DNA from: Paraburkholderia piptadeniae
GTDB taxonomy: Bacteria; Pseudomonadota; Gammaproteobacteria; Burkholderiales; Burkholderiaceae
Reading direction: 5' to 3'
Assembly: GCF_900007165.1 (NCBI RefSeq)
Contig: NZ_CYGY02000043.1
Span: 1 to 64,000 of the forward strand
DNA length: 64,000 nucleotides
Each line of letters begins with the position of its first letter. The first letter of the stretch is position 1. A program made the position numbers and the translations under genes. Positions 17,126 to 25,520 of this stretch are shown here, one piece after another. The notes under the pieces were generated by a model, which did not search any database, was not told where the DNA came from, and saw only the letters and a list, made by a program, of their open reading frames with translations.

Positions 17126-17872
17126 TCAGACTGGATTATGAATATCGATAAAGAGGTGTTCGATCTCGAACTGTTCGGACAGATGCGCGCCGAGCGCCTG
17201 CACGCCGTAGCGCTCGGTGGCGTGGTGCCCGGCGGCGAGAAACGCGACGCCGCTTTCCACCGACATATGCGTGATCGGCTCGGAAATTTCGCCCGTCAGA
17301 TAGACGTCCGCGCCTGCTTCGATCGCCGCGTCGAAATAGCCTTGCGCGGCGCCCGTGCACCATGCAACGCGCCGTAAATCCTGGTCGGGATCGCCGAGCA
17401 CCAGGGGAGCCCGAGCAAGCGTATGCTCAACTTGTGCGGCAAAGTGCGCGAGCGTGATCGGCATCGGCAGCGTGGTCATCCACCCGATGTCGTTCTCGCC
17501 AAAGCGCGATTCACCGATCAGTCCGAGCTTCGCGCCTAGTTGCGCGTTGTTGCCGTAGACGGGGTGGTCGTCGAGTGGCAAATGGAAGGCAAACAGACTC
17601 AAATCGTTGGCGATCAGCGCCTTGAGCCGCTGGTATTTCCGGCCGGTGATCTGCGGCGGCTCGTTGCGCCAGAAGTAGCCGTGATGGACCAGCACGGCAT
17701 CGGCGCCCCACTCCAGCGCGGCCTCCAGAAAGGCCAGCGACGCCGTCACACCCGTCGCAATCTTGTCGATCTTGCGCCGCCCTTCGACCTGCAGGCCGTT
17801 CGGGCAGTAGTCCTTGAAGCGCGAAGTTTCAAGGAGATTGTTCAAGTACAATTCGAGTTCGATCCGATCCAT
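17126..17872 (-). CDS. Nif3-like dinuclear metal centre protein (YbgI family)
   Basis: A 248-residue protein of the NIF3/YbgI family, which forms toroidal hexamers with a di-metal site. The N-terminal metal motif is VLVHHGYFW near residues 60-68, and the C-terminal GHHATERYGVQALG supplies the other ligands. The length matches the bacterial single-domain form. AGAGGG sits 5 nt before the ATG. Its start is only 20 bp from that of the divergent DegS-like protease. Role unclear; suggested as a metal-dependent hydrolase or GTP cyclohydrolase-like protein. Confidence 0.88.
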   Translation of the reverse strand: MDRIELELYLNNLLETSRFKDYCPNGLQVEGRRKIDKIATGVTASLAFLEAALEWGADAVLVHHGYFWRNEPPQITGRKYQRLKALIANDLSLFAFHLPLDDHPVYGNNAQLGAKLGLIGESRFGENDIGWMTTLPMPITLAHFAAQVEHTLARAPLVLGDPDQDLRRVAWCTGAAQGYFDAAIEAGADVYLTGEISEPITHMSVESGVAFLAAGHHATERYGVQALGAHLSEQFEIEHLFIDIHNPV

Positions 17873-17892
17873 ATATCCCTCTAATTTTTCAG

Positions 17893-19107
17893 ATGCTCAG
17901 ACGCTTTTGGCTGTTCTTCGCCCAGGCGGTGACCGTGCTGCTGGCGCTGATGTTCATCATTGCGACCCTCAAACCGCAATGGCTGCAACGTCAAGGGCAG
18001 TTCGGCAAGCAACTGGCCGAGCCGATCGTCGCGCTGCGAGAGGTAGCACCGGGGATCGGCAACGGCGGCGCTGTGCAAAATTCCTATGCCGACGCGGCGC
18101 AAAAAGCGATGCCCGCCGTCGTCAACGTGTTTTCGAGCAAGGACGGATCGCTTCCGCCCGATCCGCGCGCCAAAGATCCTCTCTTTCGCTACTTCTTCGG
18201 CGACCGGAACCGCAAGCAACAAGAGCAACCCGCAGCCAACCTAGGCTCGGGAGTTATCGTGAGTTCGGAAGGTTACATTCTAACGAACCAGCACGTCGTG
18301 GACGGCGCGGATCAGATCGAAATCGCGCTCGCCGACGGCCGCACGACGGAAGCAAAGGTGATCGGCGTCGATCCCGAAACCGATCTCGCCGTGCTCAAGG
18401 TCAACATGACCAATCTGCCGACCATCACGCTCGGCCGCATGGACCAGACGCGCGTGGGCGACGTTGTGCTCGCGATCGGCAATCCGTTCGGCGTCGGGCA
18501 GACGGTGACGATGGGCATCGTCAGCGCGCTCGGCCGCAATCATCTCGGCATCAACACGTTCGAAAACTTCATCCAGACCGACGCGCCGATCAATCCCGGC
18601 AACTCGGGCGGCGCGCTCGTCGATGTGAACGGCAACCTGCTCGGCATCAACACGGCCATCTACTCGCGCTCGGGCGGCTCGCTCGGCATCGGTTTCGCGA
18701 TTCCCGTGTCGACGGCGCGCAGCGTGCTGGAAAGCATCATCACGACGGGCACCGTGACGCGCGGCTGGATCGGCGTCGAACCGCAGGACGTGACGCCCGA
18801 GATCGCCGAATCGTTCGGGCTCGACCAGAAATCGGGCGCGATCGTCGCGGGCGTGCTGAAAGGCGGCCCCGCCGACAAGGCGGGCATCAAGCCCGGCGAC
18901 ATCCTGGTATCCGTCAACGGCCAGGACATCACCGATACGACGCGCCTTCTGAACGTCATCGCGCAGATCAAGCCCGGCACGGGCGCGAAAGTGCATCTGG
19001 TGCGCAAGAACAAGGAAATGGATCTGACGGTGATGATCGGCAAGCGCCCGCCGCCGCCGAAGCAGCCGTCCGACGAAGGCGACGATCAGGGCGACGACGG
19101 CGGCTAA
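17893..19107 (+). CDS. DegS/HtrA-like periplasmic serine protease
   Basis: A 404-residue trypsin-like protease anchored by an N-terminal membrane segment (residues 5-25) with the protease in the periplasm. The catalytic triad is H134 (TNQHVV), D164 (PETDLAVL) and S238 (GNSGGAL). One PDZ domain follows (about 285-380), as in DegS rather than the two-PDZ DegP/DegQ. The tail is acidic and Pro-rich. No clear Shine-Dalgarno precedes the ATG, and the divergent gene begins only 20 bp away. A role in envelope stress sensing is plausible. Confidence 0.88.
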   Translation: MLRRFWLFFAQAVTVLLALMFIIATLKPQWLQRQGQFGKQLAEPIVALREVAPGIGNGGAVQNSYADAAQKAMPAVVNVFSSKDGSLPPDPRAKDPLFRYFFGDRNRKQQEQPAANLGSGVIVSSEGYILTNQHVVDGADQIEIALADGRTTEAKVIGVDPETDLAVLKVNMTNLPTITLGRMDQTRVGDVVLAIGNPFGVGQTVTMGIVSALGRNHLGINTFENFIQTDAPINPGNSGGALVDVNGNLLGINTAIYSRSGGSLGIGFAIPVSTARSVLESIITTGTVTRGWIGVEPQDVTPEIAESFGLDQKSGAIVAGVLKGGPADKAGIKPGDILVSVNGQDITDTTRLLNVIAQIKPGTGAKVHLVRKNKEMDLTVMIGKRPPPPKQPSDEGDDQGDDGG

Positions 19108-19182
19108 AGCCTGCTGAACTGAAGCCACGAAGCGCGGCGATATGACGCGCCTGCAAGCGAGAAGCCGGCGGCAGCGCAAACG

Positions 19183-19216
19183 AAAAGGGCAGTCCCCTAT
19201 GGAGCACTGCCCTTTT
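19183..19216. terminator. Bidirectional terminator between the protease gene and tatC
   Basis: AAAAGGGCAGT (19183-19193) pairs with ACTGCCCTTTT (19206-19216) over 11 bp with a 12-nt loop. The A/T ends give a T-tract on both strands, so it can end the plus-strand protease transcript and the minus-strand tat transcript. Confidence 0.8.
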
Positions 19217-19307
19217 TGCTGTCCGCTGGTTTTGTCCGCTTACTCTGTGCGCTTTTCTCTGTCGACTGCGGCTCGACCTGACGCGCCTTCGTCAGTATGA
19301 CTGGCCG

Positions 19308-20084
19308 TCAGCTCGCCGCCTTCTCTTCGTTCTCCGTGGTCACCGTCTTGTTCACGAAGAGCCGCGCCGCGATGATCCCCGCCTCGTAGAGCACGATCAG
19401 CGGAATCGCGAGAATCAGCTGCGAGAACACGTCCGGCGGTGTCACCACGGCCGACACGACGAACGCGCCGACGATCACATACGGCCGGATCTCCTTGAGC
19501 TTTTTCACCGTCAGCACGCCCATCCGGACGAGCAGCACGACGACGATCGGCACTTCGAACGTGACGCCGAAGGCAATGAACATCGTCAGCACGAAGCTCA
19601 GGTAGTTGTCGATGTCGGTGGTCATTTCCGCGCCGAGCGGCGCGTTGTAATGCGCCATCACGCGAAAGATGGTCGGAAACACGACGAAGTACGCAAACGC
19701 CATCCCGCACAGAAACAGCGTATAGCTGCTGCCGACGAGCGGCCCGACCAGCTTCTTTTCATGCTGATAGAGACCGGGCGCGACGAATGCCCAGATCTGA
19801 TACAGCACGAACGGCAACGCGATCACGAAGGCGACGAGCATCGTCACCTTCATCGGCACGAAAAACGAGCCGGTGACGTCGGTGACGATCATCTTGCCGT
19901 CCTTCGGCAGATTGTTCATTAGCGGACGGGCAAGCAGCCGGAAGATATCCGGCGCCCAATACACCAGCCCGACGAACACGACGATCACCGAAATGCCGGC
20001 GCGAATGATGCGATCGCGCAGCTCGACGAGATGCGAGATGAAGGTCTCTTCAGCGCCTTCGTTCTGGTTTTGGGGGTCGCTCAC
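19308..20084 (-). CDS. tatC: Sec-independent protein translocase TatC
   Basis: A 258-residue six-helix inner-membrane protein, the signal-peptide receptor of the Tat system. Landmarks are the N-terminal HLVELRDRIIRAG cytoplasmic motif, LPFVLYQIWAFVAPGLY, and the conserved FGVTFEVP loop with a Glu in helix 4. The start is GTG at 20084. The protein ends in a charged tail (NEEKAAS). It is the last gene of tatA-tatB-tatC. Petrobactin-like clients are not present, but the Rieske protein encoded upstream is a likely Tat substrate. Confidence 0.96.
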   Translation of the reverse strand: MSDPQNQNEGAEETFISHLVELRDRIIRAGISVIVVFVGLVYWAPDIFRLLARPLMNNLPKDGKMIVTDVTGSFFVPMKVTMLVAFVIALPFVLYQIWAFVAPGLYQHEKKLVGPLVGSSYTLFLCGMAFAYFVVFPTIFRVMAHYNAPLGAEMTTDIDNYLSFVLTMFIAFGVTFEVPIVVVLLVRMGVLTVKKLKEIRPYVIVGAFVVSAVVTPPDVFSQLILAIPLIVLYEAGIIAARLFVNKTVTTENEEKAAS

Positions 20085-20126
20085 ACCGGCCCTCGGTTGG
20101 AGATTGATGCACGAGACATCGGAAGA

Positions 20127-20675
20127 TCAGAAGAAGCGTGTCGGCCGGCGCAGACTGACAGGCGTATGCCGCGCAACGCGCGCCGCCCCCGATTGGACAC
20201 GCGTGCGCCGTAACGTGGCGCGTTTGTACCAGCTCGGCGTGGCTGTCTGCTTGACGCGCCAGTTCTTGCGTTTCGCCGCGGACGCGCTGTTGCTGCGCCA
20301 GGACGTGCCGTCCGATGCGGCGGAAGCATCCGCCGTGGCGGACGCCTCGCTCTCCGCCGCGCCGCCTGCAATGCTCGGCGACACCGACGTGCCCTGTGCC
20401 CACGCCTCGTTCAGTTCGGCTTCGTGCTTGCGCAGATTCTCGTGAATCGACGACTGGACGTTTTGCGCCGCAGATTCGAAGTCCGTCTTCATGCGGCGCA
20501 ATTCGTCGAGTTCGATTTCACGCGTGACTTCGGCCTTCACGTCGTTGATATAGCGCTGCGCGCGGCCGAACAGCGCGCCGGCCGTGCGCGCGACGCGCGG
20601 CAGCCGCTCCGGCCCGAGCACGACCAGCGCGACAACGCCGATCAACGCCATCTTGGTCAAACCGAGGTCCAGCAT
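20127..20675 (-). CDS. tatB: Sec-independent protein translocase TatB
   Basis: A 182-residue protein with one N-terminal helix (residues 1-20, starting MLDLGLTKMALIG), the GPERLP hinge, then an amphipathic helix and a long soluble tail. The tail after residue 130 is strongly basic (KRKNWRVKQ, then many Arg residues, ending RPTRFF), longer and more Arg-rich than the E. coli tail. It partners TatC in recognising twin-Arg signal peptides. It lies 58 bp after tatA and 42 bp before tatC on the same strand. Confidence 0.95.
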   Translation of the reverse strand: MLDLGLTKMALIGVVALVVLGPERLPRVARTAGALFGRAQRYINDVKAEVTREIELDELRRMKTDFESAAQNVQSSIHENLRKHEAELNEAWAQGTSVSPSIAGGAAESEASATADASAASDGTSWRSNSASAAKRKNWRVKQTATPSWYKRATLRRTRVQSGAARVARHTPVSLRRPTRFF

Positions 20676-20733
20676 GGATTGGGCTTCCCGTCAGTGCGCG
20701 CCTTGTCAGCGCAAGCGTGCGGCTTGCGCCGGA

Positions 20734-20970
20734 TTAGCGGGAATCGCCGGAATGCGGCGCCTTTTCCTTTGCGTCGACATCGACGGTGTTCGAGCGCGAC
20801 AGCTGGTCACGCTGCTGCGCCTCAGGCGATTCGCTTTCCTTCATCCCTTCCTTGAAGCCCTTCACCGCGCCGCCCAGATCACTGCCGATATTGCGCAGCT
20901 TCTTGGTGCCGAACACCAGTGCGACGATCAGCAGAACGATCAGCCAGTGCCAAATGCTCAATGAACCCAT
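20734..20970 (-). CDS. tatA: Sec-independent protein translocase TatA
   Basis: A 78-residue protein, MGSLSIWHWLIVLLIVALVFG forming the membrane helix, then the FGTKKLRNIGSDLGGAVKGFKEGM amphipathic helix and an acidic tail. It oligomerises to form the translocation pore. ATG 20970 follows AAGGAG with good spacing; the frame is open to 21090 but the upstream part is unrelated. A hairpin of 7 bp sits just before the Shine-Dalgarno. First gene of tatABC. Confidence 0.95.
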   Translation of the reverse strand: MGSLSIWHWLIVLLIVALVFGTKKLRNIGSDLGGAVKGFKEGMKESESPEAQQRDQLSRSNTVDVDAKEKAPHSGDSR

Positions 20971-21292
20971 GGAAAATCTCCTTAACCCCCGCCGTCGTAC
21001 CTTGCGACGGCAATCGTGTGCCTTGCGGCGTAAATCGAAGTGCGGCCTTCCGAACGCGCCCCGTGTGTAAAACCTGCCGGCCAGACGCACATCGCGTCGG
21101 CGCCCGTTAGCCTGGCCCCTCGCTCATTATGAGCATGACTACGGGTCGCTGTCGTTACATCCCTACATAAAACAGCGTCTTCGGCTTCGGGTCTCCCCAT
21201 TGTGCGCAGTCAAAATGCCTGGGCGGCGAATTAATGCTGTTTGGGTTAGCACCGAACATGCGGCAGCATACCCAGCCTATGTTCGCCCGCGT
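20971..21292. other. Intergenic region upstream of tatA
   Basis: 322 bp between hinT and tatA, both on the minus strand. No gene is supported. It holds a 7-bp hairpin GCCGTCG/CGACGGC (20991-21011) about 15 nt upstream of the tatA ribosome site, a 13-nt palindrome GCTCAT-T-ATGAGC at 21122-21134, and a spaced pair CGCTGT/ACAGCG further upstream on the minus strand. A tat promoter is probably here; I found no consensus -35/-10 pair. Confidence 0.5.
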
Positions 21293-21658
21293 TCAGCCCA
21301 TCCGCAGCCAAGGACGCGGCCCCGCGAGCAAATGGGCGTGCAGGTGGTAGACCTCTTGTCCGCCGCCCGGCCCCGTGTTGATGACCGTGCGGAAGCCTGT
21401 CTGGCCGCCCTTGTATGCGACGCCCAACTGTTCGGCGAGACGTGCAACCAATATCAACATTTTACCAAGCAGAGCGGCATCGCCTTCGGTGCAATTCGAC
21501 AGCGTTTCGATGTGCCTGCGCGGTATCACGAGCACATGCGTCTCGGCTGCGGGGCGGATGTCGCGGAACGCGACGAACTCATCGTCTTCGTGGACTTTCG
21601 TCGACGGAATCTCGCCCGCGGCGATCTTGCAGAAAAGGCAGTTTGGATCGTGGCTCAT
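21293..21658 (-). CDS. hinT: Histidine-triad nucleotide-binding protein (HinT)
   Basis: A 121-residue HIT-domain phosphoramidase acting on purine nucleoside phosphoramidates such as AMP-lysine. N-terminal CLFCKIAAGEIPS contains the CxxC-type Zn-like pair, and the C-terminal active site is HLHAHLLAG. The length is normal for HinT. ATG 21658 begins MSHDPNCLFC. It lies downstream of the his genes and a small membrane-protein gene, and upstream of tatABC, on the same strand. Confidence 0.93.
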   Translation of the reverse strand: MSHDPNCLFCKIAAGEIPSTKVHEDDEFVAFRDIRPAAETHVLVIPRRHIETLSNCTEGDAALLGKMLILVARLAEQLGVAYKGGQTGFRTVINTGPGGGQEVYHLHAHLLAGPRPWLRMG

Positions 21659-21703
21659 GGTCTCGATGACGCCGAACGCAGCGCGCGCCGCATTCGGCGA
21701 TTG

Positions 21704-22099
21704 TCAGAACCAGCTGCGCGGATTCGTCAGCGGCTTGTTGTCATACAGGAACAACCAGCCTTTGATGATACGGTACAACGTCCATATCGCGACAGCCCAC
21801 AGAATCGGCACGCCAATCAGCACGATAAAGAGCGCGACGCCGATCAGATGCCCAAGCAGGGCCATCCAGAACGTTCGAATCTGCCAGTCGAAGTGCGCTT
21901 CGTACGGTGTGCCGATTGTCTCCGGCCGCTTGATGTAGTTGAGGATGATCGCGATCAGCACCGAGATCCCGCCCGTCAGCCAGTAGACGGCGTAGAGCGC
22001 GTAGATGATATGCGTCAGCGTGCGCAGGCTGCGCTGCCGGTCGATTTCGATTGCGCTCTGATACGACGGTGGCGGATATCCGCCCTGCGACTGTTCCAT
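21704..22099 (-). CDS. Small integral membrane protein, DUF4870-like
   Basis: A 131-residue protein with a Gln/Gly/Pro N-terminus (MEQSQGGYPPPSYQ), then two or three membrane segments: about residues 28-56 and a long hydrophobic region near 80-115 that may form two helices. It ends in TNPRSWF. The arrangement resembles DUF4870/YvlC-like small membrane proteins, of unknown function. ATG 22099 has GAGGACG 8-12 nt upstream. It sits between hisE and hinT and is probably in the same transcript. Confidence 0.7.
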   Translation of the reverse strand: MEQSQGGYPPPSYQSAIEIDRQRSLRTLTHIIYALYAVYWLTGGISVLIAIILNYIKRPETIGTPYEAHFDWQIRTFWMALLGHLIGVALFIVLIGVPILWAVAIWTLYRIIKGWLFLYDNKPLTNPRSWF

Positions 22100-22209
22100 G
22101 TGTGCGTCCTCCTCGAGGGTGCGACTGGATACTGTTGCTGTGCCGGTGCTGTATCGCCGTGTCTCGCCGATCCTGAACCCGAGCCTGCCCTTGCTTAGAT
22201 CGGACGGGC

Positions 22210-22584
22210 TCAGTCGCCGTTCCGCTCGCGTTCGCGGCTCTTGCGCAGGGCCTTTTCCTCGATGCCCGACAGGCCTTCGCGGCGCTCCAGCTCGGCGAGC
22301 ACGTCGGCGGGATTCAGGTCGAAGTGCGACAGCATCACGAGGCAGTGAAACCACAAGTCGGCCACTTCGCCGACGAGCGCCTTGCGTTCCGCGCCGAGGC
22401 GCACGTCCTTCGCGGCGAGCACGACTTCCGTGGCTTCCTCGCCGATCTTCTTCAGCACCGCGTCGTCGCCCTTATGGAAGAGGCGCGACACATACGAAAC
22501 TTCGGGATCGCCACCCTTGCGGCTGTCGATGACGGCCGCGAGACGCTGAAGCGTGTCGCCCGTCGATTGCGAATTTTGCGTCAT
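22210..22584 (-). CDS. hisE: Phosphoribosyl-ATP pyrophosphatase HisE
   Basis: A 124-residue all-helical enzyme that removes pyrophosphate from PR-ATP, the second step of histidine synthesis. The MazG-like motif EEATEVVLAAK plus E-x-A-DLWFH signature (GEVADLWFHCLVML) is visible. The ATG overlaps the hisI stop as ATGA, so hisE is translationally coupled and separate from hisI rather than fused as in E. coli. It ends the his block before the small membrane-protein gene. Confidence 0.95.
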   Translation of the reverse strand: MTQNSQSTGDTLQRLAAVIDSRKGGDPEVSYVSRLFHKGDDAVLKKIGEEATEVVLAAKDVRLGAERKALVGEVADLWFHCLVMLSHFDLNPADVLAELERREGLSGIEEKALRKSRERERNGD

Positions 22585-22991
22585 TTGTAGATGTGTTCGG
22601 GGTCTTTCAGCACGGGATCGACGGCAACCCAGTTGCCGGAATCGGCCGAGCCTTCGAATTTCTGGAAAAAGCACGAATGCCGGCCGGTATGGCACGCGAT
22701 GCCCGATATCTGCTCGACCTTCAGCAGCACGACGTCTTCGTCGCAGTCGAGGCGCACCTCGCGCACATGCTGCACGTGGCCGGATTCTTCGCCCTTGAAC
22801 CACAGGCGCTGCCGCGAGCGCGAAAAGTAGACCGCACGGCCCGTTTCGATCGTCTTCGACAGTGCTTCGCGGTTCATCCACGCAAACATCAGCACGTCGT
22901 TCGTCGACGCTTCCTGCGCGATCGCCGGCACCAGGCCGTTCGCGTCCCACTTCACCTTGTCGAGCCAGCTGACTTCAGACGGATTGACCAC
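22581..22991 (-). CDS. hisI: Phosphoribosyl-AMP cyclohydrolase HisI
   Basis: A 136-residue Zn enzyme that opens the purine ring of PR-AMP. Landmarks are FAWMNREAL, YFSRSRQRLWFKGEESG, and the metal ligands in LDCDED and ACHTGRHSC. The start is GTG at 22991, one nt after the hisF stop codon, so it is closely coupled. A Shine-Dalgarno-like GAGG lies in the end of hisF. It is monofunctional, with hisE encoded next. Confidence 0.95.
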   Translation of the reverse strand: MVNPSEVSWLDKVKWDANGLVPAIAQEASTNDVLMFAWMNREALSKTIETGRAVYFSRSRQRLWFKGEESGHVQHVREVRLDCDEDVVLLKVEQISGIACHTGRHSCFFQKFEGSADSGNWVAVDPVLKDPEHIYK

Positions 22992-22992
22992 G

Positions 22993-23766
22993 TTACAACC
23001 TCACCGAAATGCCTTGATCGGCCATGAAGCGCTTGCACTCGCCGACCGTGTGCTCGCCATAGTGGAAGATGCTCGCGGCCAGCACGGCATCGGCGCGGCC
23101 TTGCGTGATACCGTCGGCGAGATGCTGCAGCGAGCCGACGCCGCCCGACGCGATCACGGGCACCGGCACCGCGTCCGACACGGCGCGCGTCAGCGCAATG
23201 TCGAAGCCGCTCTTCGTGCCGTCGCGGTCCATGCTGGTCAGCAGGATTTCGCCCGCGCCGAATTCGGCCATCTTGCGCGCCCATTCGACGGCATCGAGGC
23301 CCGTGTTCTTGCGGCCGCCGTGCGTGAACACTTCCCAGCGCGGCGCCTCGCCGTCCGCGGACACGCGCTTCGCGTCGATCGCGACGACGATGCACTGCGA
23401 GCCGTACTTGTCCGTCGCATCGCGCACGAGCTGCGGATTCGCCACCGCCGACGAGTTCATGCTGACCTTGTCGGCGCCCGCGTTCAAAAGGCGGCGCACG
23501 TCTTCGACGGCGCGCACGCCGCCGCCGACCGTCAGCGGAATGAACACCTGCGAGGCCACCGCTTCGATGATCGGCAGGATCAGGTCGCGCTGGTCCGACG
23601 TGGCCGTGATGTCGAGGAACGTGAGTTCGTCCGCGCCCTGCTCGTCGTAGCGGCGCGCGATTTCGACGGGATCGCCCGCGTCGCGCAGCTCGACGAAATT
23701 CACGCCCTTGACCACGCGGCCAGCCGTGACGTCCAGACAGGGGATGATGCGTTTAGCTAAAGCCAT
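22993..23766 (-). CDS. hisF: Imidazole glycerol phosphate synthase subunit HisF
   Basis: A 257-residue (beta/alpha)8 cyclase subunit that uses ammonia from HisH to form IGP and AICAR. Catalytic Asp residues lie in CLDVTAGRVVKG and VVAIDAKR, and phosphate-binding loops are ASGGVG and the N-terminal GGGVR. I chose the ATG at 23766 (MALAKRIIPCLD), the usual start; an in-frame TTG 21 nt upstream gives 7 extra residues. There are 161 bp between it and hisA. Confidence 0.95.
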   Translation of the reverse strand: MALAKRIIPCLDVTAGRVVKGVNFVELRDAGDPVEIARRYDEQGADELTFLDITATSDQRDLILPIIEAVASQVFIPLTVGGGVRAVEDVRRLLNAGADKVSMNSSAVANPQLVRDATDKYGSQCIVVAIDAKRVSADGEAPRWEVFTHGGRKNTGLDAVEWARKMAEFGAGEILLTSMDRDGTKSGFDIALTRAVSDAVPVPVIASGGVGSLQHLADGITQGRADAVLAASIFHYGEHTVGECKRFMADQGISVRL

Positions 23767-23927
23767 GATCTTGCGAATTCTCGCCAATACCGCTGATGAG
23801 GCCGCTCATCCATTCGCGATTCGCAGGAGAGCGGAAAAAGTCCGACTTCGGGCCGGCACACTGGACGCTGCGCAACGTGCGCTCATACATCGATCGGGCG
23901 CGGCCGCGTGCGCAGAACGCCCGACGC

Positions 23928-24680
23928 TCAGGCGTCATCCGATTCGCGCAAGCGGTCCGCGCGCGTCTGCGCCGCTGCAAAGTCGAGGTCGCCCGAATAG
24001 ATCGCGCGGCCGCAGATCACGCCTTCGATCCCTTCGGCTTCCACCTCGCACAGCGCTTCGATATCGCCCATGTTCGACAGGCCGCCGCTCGCGATCACAG
24101 GGATCTTCACCGCGCGCGCGAGGCGCACCGTCGCTTCGATGTTGATGCCCTGGAGCATGCCGTCGCGGCCGATGTCCGTGTAGATGATCGATTCGCAGCC
24201 GTAGTCCTCGAACTTGCGCGCGAGATCGGCCACTTCGTGACCCGTCAGCTTGCTCCAGCCGTCGGTGGCCACTTTGCCGTCCTTCGCGTCGAGGCCGACG
24301 ATGATATGGCCGCCGAACGCCGTGCACGCTTCGAGCAGGAAGCCCGGATTCTTCACCGCGGCCGTGCCGATGATCACGTACTCGAGGCCATCGTCCAGAT
24401 AGCGCTCGATCGTGTTCAGATCGCGAATGCCGCCGCCCAGCTGCACGGGAATCTCGCCGCCGACTTCCTCGATGATCGCTCTGATCGCGTCTTCGTTCTT
24501 CGGCTTGCCGGCAAACGCGCCATTCAGGTCGACGAGGTGCAGGCGCCGCGCGCCACGGTCGACCCAATGCCGGGCCATCACCTGCGGTTCCTCGTGGAAA
24601 ATCGTCGCCTGGTCCATATCGCCCTGTTTGAGGCGTACACACTGACCGTCTTTCAGGTCGATGGCGGGGATCAGCAGCAT
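23928..24680 (-). CDS. hisA: ProFAR isomerase HisA
   Basis: A 250-residue (beta/alpha)8 isomerase converting ProFAR to PRFAR. The catalytic Asp residues are in IPAIDLKDG (residue 8) and IVGLDAKDG (near 129); GGGIRD and ASGGLS are the phosphate loops. The length is typical. The ATG is the first residue of MLLIPAID. About 200 bp separate it from hisH, longer than other gaps in the operon, and include a 12-bp palindrome at 24806-24817. Confidence 0.96.
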   Translation of the reverse strand: MLLIPAIDLKDGQCVRLKQGDMDQATIFHEEPQVMARHWVDRGARRLHLVDLNGAFAGKPKNEDAIRAIIEEVGGEIPVQLGGGIRDLNTIERYLDDGLEYVIIGTAAVKNPGFLLEACTAFGGHIIVGLDAKDGKVATDGWSKLTGHEVADLARKFEDYGCESIIYTDIGRDGMLQGINIEATVRLARAVKIPVIASGGLSNMGDIEALCEVEAEGIEGVICGRAIYSGDLDFAAAQTRADRLRESDDA

Positions 24681-24805
24681 AGCAATCGGGTGGTATCTGG
24701 GAAGAAAGTTGAAGTTCGGCTGGCGGGAAATCCGGCTGTGGCCCGCGCCAGGCCGTTCCGCTAGTTTAGTACATGTCTTTCGGCGAGCTTGCCAATGGGC
24801 AGCGT

Positions 24806-24817
24806 ATGCATATGCAT
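24806..24817. repeat. 12-bp perfect palindrome between hisH and hisA
   Basis: ATGCATATGCAT in the 198-bp hisH-hisA gap, an AT-rich patch in a GC-rich operon. Possibly a binding site or an internal promoter element; no function shown. Confidence 0.3.
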
Positions 24818-24878
24818 GTGAGCAAGGCAGTCGGACCGGAAGGGGAACATGGACGGTTTAAGGCGCTGACGACAGGGA

Positions 24879-25520
24879 TCAGGGATTCCAGTGCACGAAG
24901 TTGCGATACACGCGCAAGCCCGCGTCGGCGCTCTTTTCCGGGTGGAATTGGGTCGCAAAAATGTTATCCCGCGCCACCGCCGAGGTAAAGGGCACGCCGT
25001 ACACCGTCTCGCCCGACGTGTGCGACGCGTTCTCAGGCACGACGTAATAGCTGTGCACGAAATAGAAGAACGCGTTGTCGGCGACGCCGTCCCACAGCGG
25101 GTGCGGCACGACCTGACGGACACGGTTCCAGCCCATTTGCGGCACCTTGAAGCGCGAGCCGTCGTCCTGCAACTGGCCGTCCAGCTCGAAGCGCACCACC
25201 TTGCCCGGCAGCAGGCCGAGGCCTTTCGTGTCGCCTTCCGCGCTCCAGTCGAACAGCATCTGCTCGCCGACGCACACGCCCATCAGCGGCTTCGTGCGCG
25301 ACGCTTCGACGACGGCATCCTGCAAGCCGGATTCGCCGAGCGAGCGCATGCAGTCGGGCATCGCGCCCTGCCCCGGCAGCACCACGCGGTCTGCCGAACG
25401 GATGGCTTCAGGCTTGTCGACGATCGCCACGTCCGCTTCCGGCGCGGCTTTCTTCAACGCCTGGGCAACCGAGCGCAGGTTGCCCATTCCGTAATCCACA
25501 ATCGCAATCGAAGTTTTCAT
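24879..25520 (-). CDS. hisH: Imidazole glycerol phosphate synthase glutaminase subunit HisH
   Basis: A 213-residue class I glutamine amidotransferase supplying ammonia to HisF. The nucleophile is Cys83 in GVCVGEQML, and the His/Glu pair is in FATQFHPEKS (H193, E195). N-terminal IVDYGMGNLRSV is characteristic. The ATG overlaps the marC stop by four nt (ATGA), so hisH translation is coupled to an unrelated membrane-protein gene. No oddities in the catalytic residues. Confidence 0.96.
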   Translation of the reverse strand: MKTSIAIVDYGMGNLRSVAQALKKAAPEADVAIVDKPEAIRSADRVVLPGQGAMPDCMRSLGESGLQDAVVEASRTKPLMGVCVGEQMLFDWSAEGDTKGLGLLPGKVVRFELDGQLQDDGSRFKVPQMGWNRVRQVVPHPLWDGVADNAFFYFVHSYYVVPENASHTSGETVYGVPFTSAVARDNIFATQFHPEKSADAGLRVYRNFVHWNP

